Source: Variovorax sp. J22P240
Lineage (GTDB): Bacteria > Pseudomonadota > Gammaproteobacteria > Burkholderiales > Burkholderiaceae_C
Length of the DNA: 64,000 nt
Assembly (NCBI RefSeq): GCF_030316855.1
Contig: NZ_JASZYR010000010.1
Span: forward strand, 124,001 to 188,000
Direction of reading: 5' to 3'
Shown here: positions 63,736 through 64,000 of the stretch, piece after piece
Layout of the letters: the number at the start of each line of letters is the position of its first letter
How positions within the stretch are numbered: the first letter of the stretch is position 1
Program-made: the position numbers and the translations under genes
Notes under the pieces: model-generated
Seen by the model: the letters and a program-made list of their open reading frames with translations, nothing else
What the model was told of the DNA's origin: nothing
Databases searched by the model: none

Positions 63736-64000
63736 ATGGCCGACACGATGTCCTCATCTTTCGAACAACTGTCCGCGGCAATGGCCGAGGCGGTGGCCGC
63801 TGCAGCTGGCAGCGTGGTGGCAGTGCACACCGGGTGCTCGCGCTCCAGCGGATTTGCCTGGCGCGACGGGCTGGTCGTCACCTGCGACGAGGCGCTGCCC
63901 GACGACGCGGACGTGACGGTGTGTCTGCCGGGCGGCGCGAACGCCAGCGCGAAGCTCGTTGGTCGGGATGCCGGCACCGACATCGCTCTGTTACGCATCG
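63736..64000 (+). CDS. Trypsin-like (S1C/DegP-type) serine protease homologue, N-terminal part
   Basis: The first 88 residues; the gene continues beyond the window. GSVVAVHTGCSRSSGFAWRD and LVGRDAGTDIALLRI are the first strands and the catalytic-Asp motif (GRD-x3-DIALL) of DegP/HtrA-like proteins. Where the catalytic His motif (TNxHVV) belongs, the sequence has VTCDEALPDDAD, with Glu in its place, so the protein may be an inactive protease. There is no signal peptide at MADTMSSSFEQLSAAMAEAV, so it would be cytoplasmic, also unusual. AGGAG lies five bases before the ATG. Confidence 0.7.
   Translation, partial: MADTMSSSFEQLSAAMAEAVAAAAGSVVAVHTGCSRSSGFAWRDGLVVTCDEALPDDADVTVCLPGGANASAKLVGRDAGTDIALLRI

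Overview
The window is high-GC bacterial chromosome with the gene content of a Burkholderiales soil or plant-associated bacterium, most like Variovorax or a close Comamonadaceae relative. This is inferred from the gene types: several Bug-type solute receptors, LysR, IclR and MarR regulators with aromatic catabolism genes, Rieske oxygenase with VanB-type reductase, and TACAAT promoter boxes next to start codons. I see no phage, insertion sequence, integrase or CRISPR array. Both ends cut a gene: dnaE on the left and a serine-protease-like gene on the right.

Left part (1-13.4 kb): dnaE and trhO diverge. A LysR gene faces a four-gene minus-strand set (pirin, DoxX, flavodoxin-type quinone reductase, pirin) that looks like an electrophile or quinone stress unit. 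Then come a renalase-like flavoprotein, the tRNA-modification genes gluQ and trmB (overlapping), two unknown genes, a Tat-exported ABC-type binding protein, a Crp/Fnr regulator facing an HD-domain enzyme and a class II aldolase, and a MarR gene.

Centre (13.5-36.6 kb): a catabolic island made of two converging gene sets. The rightward set is a Bug receptor followed by a molybdenum hydroxylase (large, FAD, 2Fe-2S and CoxG-like subunits). The leftward set has 17 genes: Bug receptor, SDR, cupin, alpha/beta hydrolase, IclR, atypical SDR, ThDP enzyme, aspartate-dehydrogenase-like protein, aldehyde dehydrogenase, extradiol-type dioxygenase, another Bug receptor, NicC-like FAD monooxygenase, a 72-residue recombinase-like HTH protein, Rieske oxygenase, its reductase, porin and MFS carrier. 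Porin, periplasmic receptors and MFS carrier supply uptake; the oxygenases attack and open a ring; hydrolase, SDRs, ThDP enzyme and aldehyde dehydrogenase process the fragments. The two sets share a 27-bp operator-like palindrome (20 of 27 bases identical) at the two outer ends, about 70-76 bases before each Bug gene, suggesting one regulator, perhaps the IclR protein, controls the whole island. The substrate is not known; an N-heteroaromatic acid is my best guess.

Right part (36.6-64 kb): an MHS-family carrier with a cytoplasmic-looking binding protein, a ketopantoate-reductase-like gene overlapping alaS, a large CHASE-PAS hybrid sensor kinase with a response regulator carrying a degenerate GGDEF domain, a 2',5'-cyclic-phosphodiesterase-like RNA ligase, an SMP-30 lactonase, tRNA-Gly(CCC), rnk, a DUF2950/DUF3300 pair, a proline-rich protein with a possible PD-(D/E)xK nuclease fold, an amino-acid-oxidase-like flavoprotein, a LysR/EamA pair, panB-panC and nadC-nadA.

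A family of about 85-base structured intergenic repeats occurs four times (3008, 14619, 22732, 27383). Its outer stems change in a compensatory way between copies, and three of the four copies start directly after a stop codon.
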